Positions 8,815 to 18,943 of a stretch of 64,000 nt of DNA are shown here, in pieces. The notes beneath the pieces were generated by a model, which was not told the origin of the DNA, did no database searches, and saw only the letters and a program-made list of their open reading frames with translations. Each line of letters opens with the position of its first letter. Within the stretch, counting starts at the first letter, position 1. This stretch comes from Paraburkholderia sp. CNPSo 3274 (lineage in GTDB: Bacteria; Pseudomonadota; Gammaproteobacteria; Burkholderiales; Burkholderiaceae), in NCBI RefSeq assembly GCF_024206475.1, contig NZ_JAMBPR010000009.1, forward strand, positions 100,620 through 164,619, read 5' to 3'. A program made the translations under genes and the position numbers.

Positions 8815-9572
8815 TCAGGTTTTCAGCCGGTAGCCCGTCTTGAAGATCCACGCGGTGATCGCGAGGAACACGGCGAGAAAGGCGGCTGTCATGCCGAGAC
8901 TCACGCCGACGTCGACGTCCGCGAGCCCGTAGAAGCTCCAGCGAAAACCGCTGATGAGATAGACGATCGGGTTGAATAGCGTGATCACCTTCCATGCCGT
9001 AGGCAGCATGTCGACTGAGTAGAAGGCGCCGCCGAGGAAGGTCAGTGGCGTGATGATCAAGAGCGGCACGATTTGCAGTTTCTCGAAGTTGTCCGCCCAG
9101 ATGCCGATGATGAAACCGAGCAGGCTGAACGTTACCGCGGTGAGCAGCAGGAACAGCGCCATCCACACGGGGTGCAGGATCTGGATCGGCACGAAGAGCG
9201 CCGCGGTCGCGAGGATGATCAGCCCGAGCACGACCGACTTGGTCGCCGCCGCGCCGACATAGCTGATCACGATTTCGAGGTAGGACACGGGCGCCGAGAG
9301 CAGCTCGTAGATGGTGCCCGTGAAGCGCGGGAAGTAGATGCCGAACGACGCGTTCGAGATGCTCTGCGACAGGAGCGACAGCATGATCAGGCCTGGCACG
9401 ATGAACGCGCCGTAGCTGACACCGTTCACTTCCTTGATGCGCGAACCGATTGCGGAGCCGAATACGATGAAGTAGAGCGAGGTCGAAATAACCGGCGCGA
9501 CAATGCTCTGCATCAGCGTGCGCCGCGTGCGCGCCATTTCGAAACGGTAGATGGCGCGAATTGCGTAGTGGT

Positions 9573-9576
<4 letters not shown>
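8815..9576 (-). CDS. ABC-2 type transporter permease
   Basis: A 253-aa ABC-2 permease of the YadH/NodJ type with six hydrophobic spans (for example [64 protein letters not shown]). The conserved [11 protein letters not shown]...NPIVYLI block of exporter permeases is present. Its start codon overlaps the stop of the ATP-binding gene (ATGA), so the two are translationally coupled. It pairs with the ATPase upstream to make an inner membrane exporter; the substrate is unknown. Confidence 0.9.
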
Positions 9577-10565
<989 letters not shown>

Positions 10566-10645
10566 GTGCGTGACATTACCAGAAGCGGGGAAAAGACATC
10601 GCGCGGGTCCCACGCGGGACATCTCAGGGAAAACCCTCTCATGTC

Positions 10646-10664
10646 ATTCCCATTCGATGGGAAT
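10646..10664. promoter_or_regulatory. Perfect 19-bp palindrome upstream of an IclR gene
   Basis: The arms ATTCCCAT and ATGGGAAT surround a TCG centre. It lies 20 bp before the GTG start of the IclR regulator and about 80 bp before the divergent ABC ATPase. Size and position fit an autoregulatory IclR operator; no other perfect copy was spotted by eye. Confidence 0.6.
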
Positions 10665-10684
10665 CGTATTTTTGATTTCTGGGA

Positions 10685-11479
10685 GTGACGTGGCATGCTG
10701 AGTGCATCAATTCAGCCTTCGTCCTCCAGGTGAAACAGGAACCCGGTGTTACCGGCGCAGAGCGCCTGCTACTGGTGCTCTCGGCACTCGCGAGCCGCGG
10801 CAAGGCCATGTCGGCGAAGGACATGCTTGCGGCCACGGGGCTCGCGCAAAGCACACTCTACCGCCAGGTCGCGGTGCTCAAGCGCTGGGGCTTCGTGACC
10901 GAAGACGCCGGCTACTACGCGCCGGGCCCCATCAGTCTGCAGCTTGCGCTTGGCTTCGACGTCAATTCGCTGCTCGTCGAATCGAGCCGCGAAGGCATGC
11001 TTCAACTCGCGCGGACCTCGCAGGAGAGTGTCGGGCTCGTCGTCGCCGTGAACGACCAGGTGGTCTGCCTCGAAATGGTCGAAAGCACGCATTCGCTGCG
11101 CTGCTCGTTCGAGAAGGGCCGCGCGGTGCCGCTCAAGGCTGGGGCGTCGGCCAAGTCGTTGCTCGCGTTCATGCACGAAAAGGCGCGCGGCGAGACGCTC
11201 GATCGCCTCTTCGCCGGCGACGCGAAGGGCCGCGCCGCAATGGAAGCGGAACTGGAGCAGATTCGCGCGCGAGGCTACGCGGTAAGCGAAAGCGAAGTCG
11301 ACCCCGGCGTATGGGGCGTGAGTGCGCCTGTGTTCCGGCGCGTTGCGCGCGGCGCGCTCGCCAATGCATCGATCACCTTGATGGCGCCATCGTCGCGCGT
11401 GGCGGGCCGCGAGCTGCAGCTCGCCGACTGGACCTTGCGCACCGCGCACACCATTTCCGCCCGCCTCCAAACCGATTGA
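10685..11479 (+). CDS. IclR family transcriptional regulator of the histidine-type transport/degradation genes
   Basis: 264 aa. The N-terminal winged helix spans about residues 22-85 (GAERLLLVLSALA, then LAQSTLYRQVAVLKRWG as recognition helix). The C-terminal IclR effector domain follows (VPLKAGASAKSLLAFM, GVWGVSAPVFR). The start is uncertain: GTG at 10685, or GTG at 10730 nearer the HTH. It is followed 57 bp downstream by a polar amino acid ABC operon that runs into hutD-hutF. In many proteobacteria hut genes are controlled by HutC (GntR family), so an IclR member here suggests a different control of this branch; that link is inferred from position. Confidence 0.85.
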   Translation: MTWHAECINSAFVLQVKQEPGVTGAERLLLVLSALASRGKAMSAKDMLAATGLAQSTLYRQVAVLKRWGFVTEDAGYYAPGPISLQLALGFDVNSLLVESSREGMLQLARTSQESVGLVVAVNDQVVCLEMVESTHSLRCSFEKGRAVPLKAGASAKSLLAFMHEKARGETLDRLFAGDAKGRAAMEAELEQIRARGYAVSESEVDPGVWGVSAPVFRRVARGALANASITLMAPSSRVAGRELQLADWTLRTAHTISARLQTD

Positions 11480-11536
11480 CCGAAACGAACGAAACCAAAA
11501 ACCGCAGCGTCCCGACCAACCACACAGGAGTCCAAC

Positions 11537-12292
11537 ATGAAACTGCACAAACTGCTGTCCGCCACGTGCGTCGCCTTCGCGATGTTCGCCGCCGCCGCTC
11601 CCGGCACCGCGAGCGCGCAAGCGCAGAACGTCCTGCAGGTCGCGACCGACGCGACGTTCCCGCCGATGGAATTCACGGAAAACGGTCAGCGCACCGGGTT
11701 CGACGTCGACCTGATGAACGCGCTCGCCAAGGCAATGGGCAAGCAGGTCCAGTGGACCGACATCGACTTCAAGGGGCTGATTCCGGGGCTGATCGCCCAC
11801 CGCTTCGACGTCGCGATCTCCGGCATCTACATCACGCCTGAACGCAGCCAGGTGGTGGACTTCACGCAGCCGTATTTCGCAGGCGGCCTCGTCGCGCTCG
11901 TGAAGGCCGACTCGCCCATCAAGACGCTAGCCGATCTCGACGGCAAGAAGGTCTCGGTGCAGGTCGGCACGAAGTCGGTGAACTTCCTGCGCGACAACTA
12001 CCCGAAGGTCACGCGCGTCGAGGTCGAGAAGAACCAGGAAATGTTCGACCTGGTCGGCATTGGCCGCGCCGACGCCGCCGTGACCGGCAAGCCCGCCGCC
12101 TACCAGTTCGCCCGCACGCGCGCGGGATTTCGCGTGCTCGACACGGAGCTGACGAAGGAGGCCTATGGCATCGCCGTGCGTAAGGACGAACCGCAACTGC
12201 GCGATTCGCTGAACGCGGCGCTTGCGAAAATCAAGGCAGACGGCACCTATGCCCAGATCGTGAACAAGTGGTTCGGCACGAGTTCGAAGTGA
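11537..12292 (+). CDS. Amino acid ABC transporter substrate-binding protein (family 3)
   Basis: A 251-aa periplasmic binding protein with a Sec signal peptide (MKLHKLLSATCVAFAMF...ASAQA). Typical family 3 blocks are ATDATFPPMEFTENGQ, GFDVDLMNAL, the DVAISGIYITPER hinge and KVSVQVGT. CAGGAG lies 7 nt before the ATG. It delivers a polar amino acid, probably histidine, urocanate or a formimino derivative given the hut genes downstream, to the permease and ATPase encoded next. It is the first structural gene of the operon. Confidence 0.92.
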   Translation: MKLHKLLSATCVAFAMFAAAAPGTASAQAQNVLQVATDATFPPMEFTENGQRTGFDVDLMNALAKAMGKQVQWTDIDFKGLIPGLIAHRFDVAISGIYITPERSQVVDFTQPYFAGGLVALVKADSPIKTLADLDGKKVSVQVGTKSVNFLRDNYPKVTRVEVEKNQEMFDLVGIGRADAAVTGKPAAYQFARTRAGFRVLDTELTKEAYGIAVRKDEPQLRDSLNAALAKIKADGTYAQIVNKWFGTSSK

Positions 12293-12309
12293 CCCGGCGG
12301 ATCTGATCC

Positions 12310-12978
12310 ATGCAACTCGACTTCTCTGCGGCCATCGCCGGTTGGGCCGACATCGCACACGGCGCGCTGGTCACGGTGGAAGTGACCGCCGCCGCGCTCG
12401 TGCTCAGCTGCATTCTCGGCCTTCTGATCGGCATCGGCCGGCTCGCGCCGCAACGGCGGCTCATTTACGGCTTCTGCACGGGCTACCTCGTCTTCTTTCG
12501 CGGCACGCCGCTGCTCGTGCAGCTGTTCCTGCTGTTCTTCGGACTGCCACAGTTCAACATTCTGCTGCCGGCGTTCGTCTGCGGCATGCTGGGGCTCGGG
12601 CTCTATTCGGCGGCCTATGTCTCGGAGATCGTGCGCGGCGCGATCCAGTCCGTCGATCGCGGGCAGACGGAAGCCGCGCGTTCGATCGGCATGTCGGCGG
12701 GGCAGGCCATGCGCGCGATCATCCTGCCGCAGGCCGTGGTTCGCATGATTCCGCCGCTCGGCAACGAATTCATCGCGCTCATCAAGAATTCCGCGCTGGT
12801 CTCGCTGCTGACGATCGACGACCTGATGCATGAAGGCCAGAAGATCATCAGCGTTTCGTATCGCTCGCTGGAGGTGTACCTCGTGATCGCGCTCGTCTAT
12901 CTCGTGCTGACGCAGACGACCAACTATGCGCTGCATCGCGTCGAGCGCCGTCTGCGCGCAGGAGGGATGGTGCAATGA
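12310..12978 (+). CDS. Amino acid ABC transporter permease
   Basis: A 222-aa His/Glu/Gln-type permease (HisMQ family) with about five membrane spans. The family N-terminal block [18 protein letters not shown] is present, as is the EAA loop [20 protein letters not shown] that docks to the ATPase. Only one permease gene is present, so the channel is probably a homodimer. The end overlaps the ATPase start by 4 bp. Confidence 0.92.
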   Translation: MQLDFSAAIAGWADIAHGALVTVEVTAAALVLSCILGLLIGIGRLAPQRRLIYGFCTGYLVFFRGTPLLVQLFLLFFGLPQFNILLPAFVCGMLGLGLYSAAYVSEIVRGAIQSVDRGQTEAARSIGMSAGQAMRAIILPQAVVRMIPPLGNEFIALIKNSALVSLLTIDDLMHEGQKIISVSYRSLEVYLVIALVYLVLTQTTNYALHRVERRLRAGGMVQ

Positions 12979-13742
12979 GCGCGCAACCGGATCCGATCGT
13001 TCGCATTCGCGGACTCAAGAAGTCGTTTGGCTCGCACCTCGTGCTCAACGGCATCGACTTCGACATTCAGCCGCAACAGGTGGTCGTGGTGATCGGCCCG
13101 AGCGGTTCGGGCAAGAGCACGTTCCTGCGCTGCTGCAACGGCCTCGAGCAGCCCGAGGGCGGCACCGTCGATATCTGCGGTCATCGTCTCGTGGAAAACG
13201 GCGCCATGCTCAAGGACCGCGCGCTCAATGCGCTGCGGACCGAAGTCGGCATGGTGTTCCAGTCGTTCAACCTGTTTCCGCACCTCTCCGTGCTGCACAA
13301 CATCACGGTTGGGCCGCGCATGTTGCGCGGGGCATCGAAGGCGCAGGCCGAGTCCGCCGCGCTCGCCTTGCTCGAGAAAGTCGGGCTCGCGCACAAGGCG
13401 CACGTCATGCCGGCGAGCCTTTCGGGCGGGCAGAAGCAGCGTGTCGCCATTGCGCGCGCGCTTGCCATGCAGCCGCGCGTGATGCTGTTCGACGAGCCGA
13501 CATCGGCGCTCGACCCGGAGCTGGTCGGCGAGGTGTTGCAGGTCATGAAGCTGCTGGCTTCCGAGGGCATGACCATGGTGGTCGTCACGCACGAGATGGG
13601 CTTCGCGAAGGAAGTGGCCGACGTCGTGGTGGTGATGGACGGCGGCGAGATCGTCGAGGCGGGGCCGCCTTCGACGATCTTCACCGCGCCGGCACAACCG
13701 CGCACGCGCAGCTTCCTGCAAGCGGTGTTGTCGCGCGCATGA
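12975..13742 (+). CDS. Amino acid ABC transporter ATP-binding protein
   Basis: A 255-aa importer ATPase (HisP/GlnQ type). Walker [10 protein letters not shown] is near residue 42, the Q-loop is [10 protein letters not shown], the signature LSGGQKQR, Walker [15 protein letters not shown] and the switch [14 protein letters not shown]. It is the third gene of the transporter operon. Its stop overlaps the hutD start (ATGA), which ties the transporter to histidine degradation. Confidence 0.93.
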   Translation: MSAQPDPIVRIRGLKKSFGSHLVLNGIDFDIQPQQVVVVIGPSGSGKSTFLRCCNGLEQPEGGTVDICGHRLVENGAMLKDRALNALRTEVGMVFQSFNLFPHLSVLHNITVGPRMLRGASKAQAESAALALLEKVGLAHKAHVMPASLSGGQKQRVAIARALAMQPRVMLFDEPTSALDPELVGEVLQVMKLLASEGMTMVVVTHEMGFAKEVADVVVVMDGGEIVEAGPPSTIFTAPAQPRTRSFLQAVLSRA

Positions 13743-14380
13743 GCCGCTCGTCCGTACTCGACGGTAAGGCAGGCGCAAACGTGATGCTGCTGCGCGGCGC
13801 CGATCTTGTGCCCGCGCCATGGAAAAATGGCGGCGGCGTGACGCGCGAAATCGCGGCGGGTTCCGCAGCGAGCGCGCCATCCGATGGGTTCGCGTGGCGC
13901 GCGAGCCTCGCGGATATCGCGCAAGGCGGCCCGTTTTCGTGCTTCGCGGGCATCGACCGCACGCTCGTGTTGATCGAGGGCGCCGCCTTGCAGCTGGACG
14001 AAGCGCGCGCAGGCGGGCAAGAACCTCGCGCCACGCATACGCTCGAACGCGCGCTGGACATCGCCCGCTTTGCCGGTGAGTCCGCGATCGATGCACGGAT
14101 CGCCGCCGGCCCCGTGCGCGTGTTCAACCTGATGGTGCGCCGCGAGGCCGCGCGCGGCGCGCTCGAAGTGTGGCGCGAGGCAAGTCGGCGCAGTCTGCAT
14201 GCGCAGACCGTGTTGCTGCATGCCGTGCAACGTCGAGTCGAGGTGCGCGTGGCCGGCGAGGGCTTCATCGCGCTCGCGCCCGGCGACACGTTGCGCGTGG
14301 ACGCGGAGCAGGCCGTGGACCTCGAAACGCGCGGCGCAGGCGCGCTGCTGGCCGTCACACTCGATATCGCGCAAGCCTGA
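13739..14380 (+). CDS. hutD: HutD family protein
   Basis: A 213-aa bicupin-like HutD protein (PF05962 type). The family opening [17 protein letters not shown] is present, with [16 protein letters not shown] and a C-terminal [16 protein letters not shown]. HutD is found only in histidine-utilisation loci; its exact role is unsettled and a regulatory or formimino-binding role has been proposed. The ATG overlaps the ATPase stop by 4 bases, so it is coupled to the transporter, and hutF follows within 5 bp. Confidence 0.9.
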   Translation: MSRSSVLDGKAGANVMLLRGADLVPAPWKNGGGVTREIAAGSAASAPSDGFAWRASLADIAQGGPFSCFAGIDRTLVLIEGAALQLDEARAGGQEPRATHTLERALDIARFAGESAIDARIAAGPVRVFNLMVRREAARGALEVWREASRRSLHAQTVLLHAVQRRVEVRVAGEGFIALAPGDTLRVDAEQAVDLETRGAGALLAVTLDIAQA

Positions 14381-14384
14381 TTTC

Positions 14385-15803
14385 ATGAGCACCCTTATTC
14401 CTCCGCTTTCCATGACGAACGCGCTCTTCGCGGAACATGCGTACCTGCCCGGAGGCTGGCGCCGCAACGTGCTGCTCGAATGGGACGCAACGGGCACGCT
14501 GCGCGGCGTGACGCCCGACCTCGCGCACGCTCCGAACGGCGTTGCGCACGCGGCGGGGCCGATCATGCCTGGCATGCCTAATCTACATTCACACGCGTTC
14601 CAGCGTGCCATGGCGGGGCTCACCGAATATCGCGCGCATCCCACCGACAGCTTCTGGAGCTGGCGCGACCTGATGTACCGCTTCGCGGCGCGCATCACGC
14701 CCGACGATCTTGCCGCGGTCGCGAGCTGGCTTTACGTGGAAATGCTCAAGGCGGGCTACACGTCCGTCTGCGAGTTTCACTACGTGCATCACGCCCACGA
14801 CGGCCAGCGTTATGCGAGCGCCGCCGAACTGGCGCAGCGTGTGGTCAAGGCGGCAGAGGTCACCGGTATCGGCATGACCATGCTGCCCGTGCTCTACCAG
14901 TACAGCGGCTTCGGTGCGCAAGCGCCGCGCGACGATCAGCGGCGCTTCATCAACACGCCCGACCAGTTGCTCGCCATCGTCGAGTCGTTGCGACGCTTTC
15001 TGCCGGAGCATGGCGCGTTGCGCTATGGCGTCGCGCCGCATTCGCTGCGCGCGGTTTCGCAGGACTCGTTGCGTGCGCTGCTCGAAGGGCTCGACGCCGC
15101 GTTGCCTCACGCGCCGGTGCATATCCACATCGCTGAGCAGACGGCCGAAGTGGACGCGTGCCTCGCGACCGAGCGCGCGCGGCCCGTGCAATGGCTGCTC
15201 GATCGCTTCGACGTGAACGCGCGCTGGTGCCTCGTGCATGCGACCCACATCGACATGAACGAGACGCTCGCGCTCGCGAAGAGCGGCGCGGTGGCGGGCT
15301 TATGCCTCACGACTGAGGCGAATCTCGGCGACGGACTCTTCCCGGCCCGCGACTACCTGGGGGCGCAGGGCGCGTTCGGCATCGGCTCGGACAGCCATAT
15401 CGGCGTGGACTGGCGCGCCGAGTTGCGCTTGCTCGAATACGGACAGCGGCTCTCGCGGCGCGAACGCAACGTGCTCGCGTCGCCCGAGACCGCGCAGGTG
15501 GCCGACCGTCTTTTCGACGCGGCGCTCGCGGGCGGCGCGCGCGCGACGGGGCGCACGGTGGGCGCGTTGCAGGGGGGCGCCCGCGCGGACTGGCTGGTGC
15601 TCGACGTACAGCATCCGAACCTCGCGCAGCAGACGCCGCAAAGCTGGCTTTCCTCAGTGGTGTTCTGCGAGCACGGCGAGACGCCGGTACGCGACGTCTA
15701 TGTAGGCGGCGAGCAAGTCGTCGCGCAGCGGCGCCACCGCGACGAAACGCGCCTGTACGCCGACTATCGCAAAGCGTTGAACCATCTCCTCGCCGGCGCT
15801 TGA
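14385..15803 (+). CDS. hutF: Formimidoylglutamate deiminase
   Basis: A 472-aa amidohydrolase that converts N-formimino-L-glutamate to N-formyl-L-glutamate and ammonia in the five-step histidine pathway. Metal and catalytic motifs are visible: PNLHSHAFQRAMAG, HIHIAEQTAEVDAC, LVHATHIDMNE and GIGSDSHIGVDW. The start MSTLIPPLS is taken; a second ATG 27 bp later (MTNALFAEH) is also possible. The product would need HutG to give glutamate, and the hutG copy next door is damaged. hutH, hutU and hutI are not in this window. Confidence 0.93.
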   Translation: MSTLIPPLSMTNALFAEHAYLPGGWRRNVLLEWDATGTLRGVTPDLAHAPNGVAHAAGPIMPGMPNLHSHAFQRAMAGLTEYRAHPTDSFWSWRDLMYRFAARITPDDLAAVASWLYVEMLKAGYTSVCEFHYVHHAHDGQRYASAAELAQRVVKAAEVTGIGMTMLPVLYQYSGFGAQAPRDDQRRFINTPDQLLAIVESLRRFLPEHGALRYGVAPHSLRAVSQDSLRALLEGLDAALPHAPVHIHIAEQTAEVDACLATERARPVQWLLDRFDVNARWCLVHATHIDMNETLALAKSGAVAGLCLTTEANLGDGLFPARDYLGAQGAFGIGSDSHIGVDWRAELRLLEYGQRLSRRERNVLASPETAQVADRLFDAALAGGARATGRTVGALQGGARADWLVLDVQHPNLAQQTPQSWLSSVVFCEHGETPVRDVYVGGEQVVAQRRHRDETRLYADYRKALNHLLAGA

Positions 15804-15830
15804 GTGCGCGGCCAACCGAACGGAGCCCAC

Positions 15831-16474
15831 ATGACCGACCTCTTTTCGCTCGAACGCGGCACGGCGCCGCTGCTGATTTCGATTCCCCACCGCCCAACGA
15901 CGAGAGCCTGTATCCGGGGCAGACGACGACTTCGCTGTGCCCGACCGAAACGTTCCGCGGCGAGGCGCTCTATCGCGTGGGCCGCGCGCCTGATGCGCAG
16001 GAGCGGCAACGCCGCGTCGCCACATACTGGCAGCCGTATCACGACGCGCTGCGCGGCGAGCTGCAGCGCCTGCGTGCGCAGCACGCCAACGTGCTGCTGT
16101 GGGAAGCGCACTCGATTGCGAGCGTGCTGCCGCGGCTATTCGATGGCCAACTGCCCGATCTGAACATCGGCACGCAGGATGGGCGCACCTCGGCGGCGGC
16201 GGTGCAGGCGGCGGTCGAGCGTGCGGCGGCAGCGAGCGACTTCACGTGGATCGCGAATGGCCGGTTCAAGGGCGGCTACAACACGCGTCATTACGGCGCG
16301 CCGCAGGACGGCGTGCATGCCGTGCAACTCGAAATGTGCCAGCCGACGTACATGAGCGAGGCAGCGCCGTTCGACTACGTGCCTTCGCTCGCGCAGAAAG
16401 TCGAGCCGGTGGTGAGCAGGATGGTTGACGGCGCGCTCGAGGCCGTGAAGGCGATGAACGCCTCCGCGGGCTGA
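15831..16474 (+). pseudogene. hutG: N-formylglutamate deformylase, inactivated by internal deletion and frameshift
   Basis: The gene opens normally with MTDLFSLERGTAPLLISIPH and then leaves frame. The rest of HutG is readable in another frame from NDESLYPGQTTTSLCPTETF to the end (GRFKGGYNTRHYG, HAVQLEMCQPTYMSE). In intact HutG about 45 residues lie between the IPH motif and the LYPGQT block, including the DTDWH-type metal-binding segment; they are absent here. The junction is near 15885-15892. The removed length must be 1 mod 3 to give the observed frame change. The stop is at 16474. It completes an operon with hutD and hutF and should be non-functional unless the junction is a sequencing or assembly artefact. 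Confidence 0.85.
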
Positions 16475-16732
16475 TAGCGCCGCGTGTGAACGCGCTATTA
16501 AGCGAATCCCTACATTTCAGACCGCGGCCGATATCAAAGGCGTTCCCGCGCGAGCGCGGTCGCGACGACCTCGTCGCTTGCCCCGTTCAGCGCGCCGCTC
16601 GCGGGAAAGTACTCAGTTGTGCGGGCTACGATCGCGCTGCCGATCGTAGTATTCTCTAGCGACGCGGCCTCGGGGGGCGCTGATGTGCCATCGCGAAGCA
16701 GTCCAGACATCCACATAAAGAGGAGAGGTTGA

Positions 16733-17536
16733 ATGAAGTTGACGAAGCTCCTGTTCACAAGCGCGTTTGCCGTATCGGCACTTGGATTTACCGCCATTTC
16801 CGCCCATGCGGAAGATTTGCTGGATTCCGTCAAACAGGCCGGGGTGCTCAAGATCGGTCTGGAAGGCACCTATCCCCCGTTCGATTCCCGTGACAGCAAG
16901 GGCGAACTCGTCGGCTTCGACGTGGACGTCGCGAAGGCCGTCGCGGCCAAGCTCGGGGTCAAGCCCGAGTTCATTCCCACCGAGTGGAGCGGCATCATCG
17001 CGGCGCTGCAGGCCGGCAAGTTCGACGTGATCGTCAATCAGGTGACCATCACGCCGCAACGCCAGCAGGCGCTCGACTTCAGCCAGCCGTACACGTACTC
17101 GGCCGCGCAGTTGATCCAGCGCTCCGACGACAAACGCGAATTCAAGACGCTCGACGAATTCAAGGGCGACAAGAAGCTCGGCGTGACGCTCGGCACCAAC
17201 TATGACCAGATGGCGCGCGCCGTGCCGGGCATCAACGTGCAAACGTATCCCGGCGCGCCCGAGAAACTGCGCGACCTGGCCACGAAGCGCATCGACGCGA
17301 CGATGGACGACCGCCTGATGCTGCCGTACATCATCAAGACGTCGAATCTGCCGCTGCGTCCGGGCGCCGTGTTGCCAGGCGCCGATCAGGAAATGGCCAT
17401 TCCGTTCCGCAAGGGCAATCCGAAGTTCGAGAAGGCGATCAACGACGCGCTTACCTCACTCAAGCAGGACGGCACGCTCAAGAAAATCTCCATGCAGTGG
17501 TTCGGCCAGGACGTGACGCAACCGCTCGCTCACTAA
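16733..17536 (+). CDS. Amino acid ABC transporter substrate-binding protein (cystine/FliY-like), orphan
   Basis: A 267-aa family 3 periplasmic binding protein with signal peptide (MKLTKLLFTSAFAVSALGF...AHAED). Blocks: IGLEGTYPPFDSRDSKG, GFDVDVAKAVAAKLG, DVIVNQVTITPQRQ and KLGVTLGTNYDQ. The arrangement resembles cystine binding proteins. AGGAGAGG lies just upstream of the ATG. No permease or ATPase follows; a terminator hairpin does, so it either serves a remote transporter or shares the one at 12.3-13.7 kb. Confidence 0.88.
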   Translation: MKLTKLLFTSAFAVSALGFTAISAHAEDLLDSVKQAGVLKIGLEGTYPPFDSRDSKGELVGFDVDVAKAVAAKLGVKPEFIPTEWSGIIAALQAGKFDVIVNQVTITPQRQQALDFSQPYTYSAAQLIQRSDDKREFKTLDEFKGDKKLGVTLGTNYDQMARAVPGINVQTYPGAPEKLRDLATKRIDATMDDRLMLPYIIKTSNLPLRPGAVLPGADQEMAIPFRKGNPKFEKAINDALTSLKQDGTLKKISMQWFGQDVTQPLAH

Positions 17537-17559
17537 CGCTACAGGCGTTTCGCGACAAT

Positions 17560-17590
17560 CGCGCCGGCCGCATTCATGGCCGGCGCGTTT
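17560..17590. terminator. Bidirectional terminator hairpin between convergent genes
   Basis: CGCGCCGGCC and GGCCGGCGCG form a perfect 10-bp stem with an 8-base loop, followed by TTT on the + strand. It lies between the stops of the binding protein (17536) and the cytochrome gene (17610). Confidence 0.75.
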
Positions 17591-17609
17591 CGCTTCATCA
17601 CACGCCTTC

Positions 17610-18932
17610 CTACCGCGCCGCCTGCGTCCTCGTGCGCAGCTTGGCGACTTCCGCCACGCCCACCCCGCCTGCCTTGTTGTTCCAGCCCGCGCGAACGAAC
17701 GTGAGCACATCGGCGATCTGCTTGTCGCTTAGGACATCTGCATAAGCGGGCATGGGGTACGGCGCGGGCATGCCCTGGATCACGAGGTCGCCCGTGCCGT
17801 TGAGCGTAACGTTGATGAGCGACGAAGCGTCCTTCTCCAGCACGTTCGGATTGCCCGCGAGCGGCGCGAACATCGGCGCGAAGCCGCGCCCGTCGGCGCC
17901 GTGGCAATGCATGCAATACGCCGTGTAGACGCGCGCGCCCGCATCGTTCGCCGGACGCGAGAGCGACACTTTCGTCGCCTGCGCATCATAGGCGTAGGCC
18001 GGTCCGCCGTCGCCGCCTTTCGCCGGCAGCGACTTCAGGTAGACCGCGATCGCGTTGACGTCCGCGTCGTTCATGGACTGGGTGCTCTTGTTGACCACAT
18101 CGGTCATCGCGCCGAACGCCGAGGCGTGCTGGTTCGCGCCCGTCTTCAGGAACTGCGCGAGGTCCGCTTCGCTCCAGCGCCCGAGGCCCGTGTTGTGCGC
18201 GCCGGTCAGGTTCGAGGCGAACCAGCCGTCGAGCAGGGCACCTGTGAGCCAGGCGTCGCCGCTTTCGTCGAGCGCCTTCTCGTTGAAACCGATGCCGCGC
18301 GGCGTGTGGCACGAGCCGCAATGGCCGAGACCCTGCACAAGGTACGCGCCGCGGTTCCATGCCAGGTCCTTGCCCGCTTTGTCCTGGTACGCGCCCTTCT
18401 CGAGGAAGACGGCGTTCCAGATCTTGAGCGGCCAGCGCATGTTCATCGGCCACTTGATGTCGGCGTCGCGGTTGCTCTGCTTGACCGGTTGCACGCCTTG
18501 CATGAAGTACGCGTAGAGCGCGGCGACGTCCTCGTCGCGCACCTTCGCGTACGAGGGATAAGGCATCGCCGGATAGAGGTTGTGGCCGTCTTTGGCGACG
18601 CCCTCGCGCATGGCGCGCGCGAAGTCCGCTTGCGTGTAGCGGCCAATGCCGGTGTCCGGGTCAGGCGTGATGTTGGTCGTGTAGATGCGGCCAAGCGGTG
18701 TGCTCATCGGCAGGCCGCCTGCAAACGGCCTGCCGTGCGGCGCGGTGTGGCACGCCGCGCAGTCGCCCACGGCGGCGAGGTAGGCGCCGCGCTGGATCGT
18801 GGCGGCGTCCGCTGCGCCTGCCGCGAGGGCGGGGCGCGCAGTCACGCAGGCGAATGCTGCGAGCGCGAGCGTTGTACCCGCGACGCGGCGCAGGCCGCGG
18901 GCGCGTCGGGATGCGTTGATCATTTTCGTCAT
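17610..18932 (-). CDS. Triheme cytochrome c subunit of a periplasmic dehydrogenase
   Basis: 440 aa with a signal peptide and three c-type heme sites: CAACH, CGSCH and CMHCH. This is the layout of membrane-bound alcohol/gluconate/aldehyde dehydrogenase cytochrome subunits, which pass electrons to ubiquinol oxidase. The start MTKMINAS was chosen because GGGAGCG lies about 6 nt upstream. It is the last gene of an operon with the molybdopterin (11 bp upstream) and 2Fe-2S subunits, so it is the electron outlet of that enzyme. Confidence 0.92.
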   Translation of the reverse strand: MTKMINASRRARGLRRVAGTTLALAAFACVTARPALAAGAADAATIQRGAYLAAVGDCAACHTAPHGRPFAGGLPMSTPLGRIYTTNITPDPDTGIGRYTQADFARAMREGVAKDGHNLYPAMPYPSYAKVRDEDVAALYAYFMQGVQPVKQSNRDADIKWPMNMRWPLKIWNAVFLEKGAYQDKAGKDLAWNRGAYLVQGLGHCGSCHTPRGIGFNEKALDESGDAWLTGALLDGWFASNLTGAHNTGLGRWSEADLAQFLKTGANQHASAFGAMTDVVNKSTQSMNDADVNAIAVYLKSLPAKGGDGGPAYAYDAQATKVSLSRPANDAGARVYTAYCMHCHGADGRGFAPMFAPLAGNPNVLEKDASSLINVTLNGTGDLVIQGMPAPYPMPAYADVLSDKQIADVLTFVRAGWNNKAGGVGVAEVAKLRTRTQAAR

Positions 18933-18943
18933 GGTTCGCTCCC

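Noticed and set aside
15804..16474. Possibility that hutG uses programmed frameshifting rather than being broken
   Set aside because: About 45 residues of conserved metal-binding sequence are missing, so no frameshift could restore a normal HutG.
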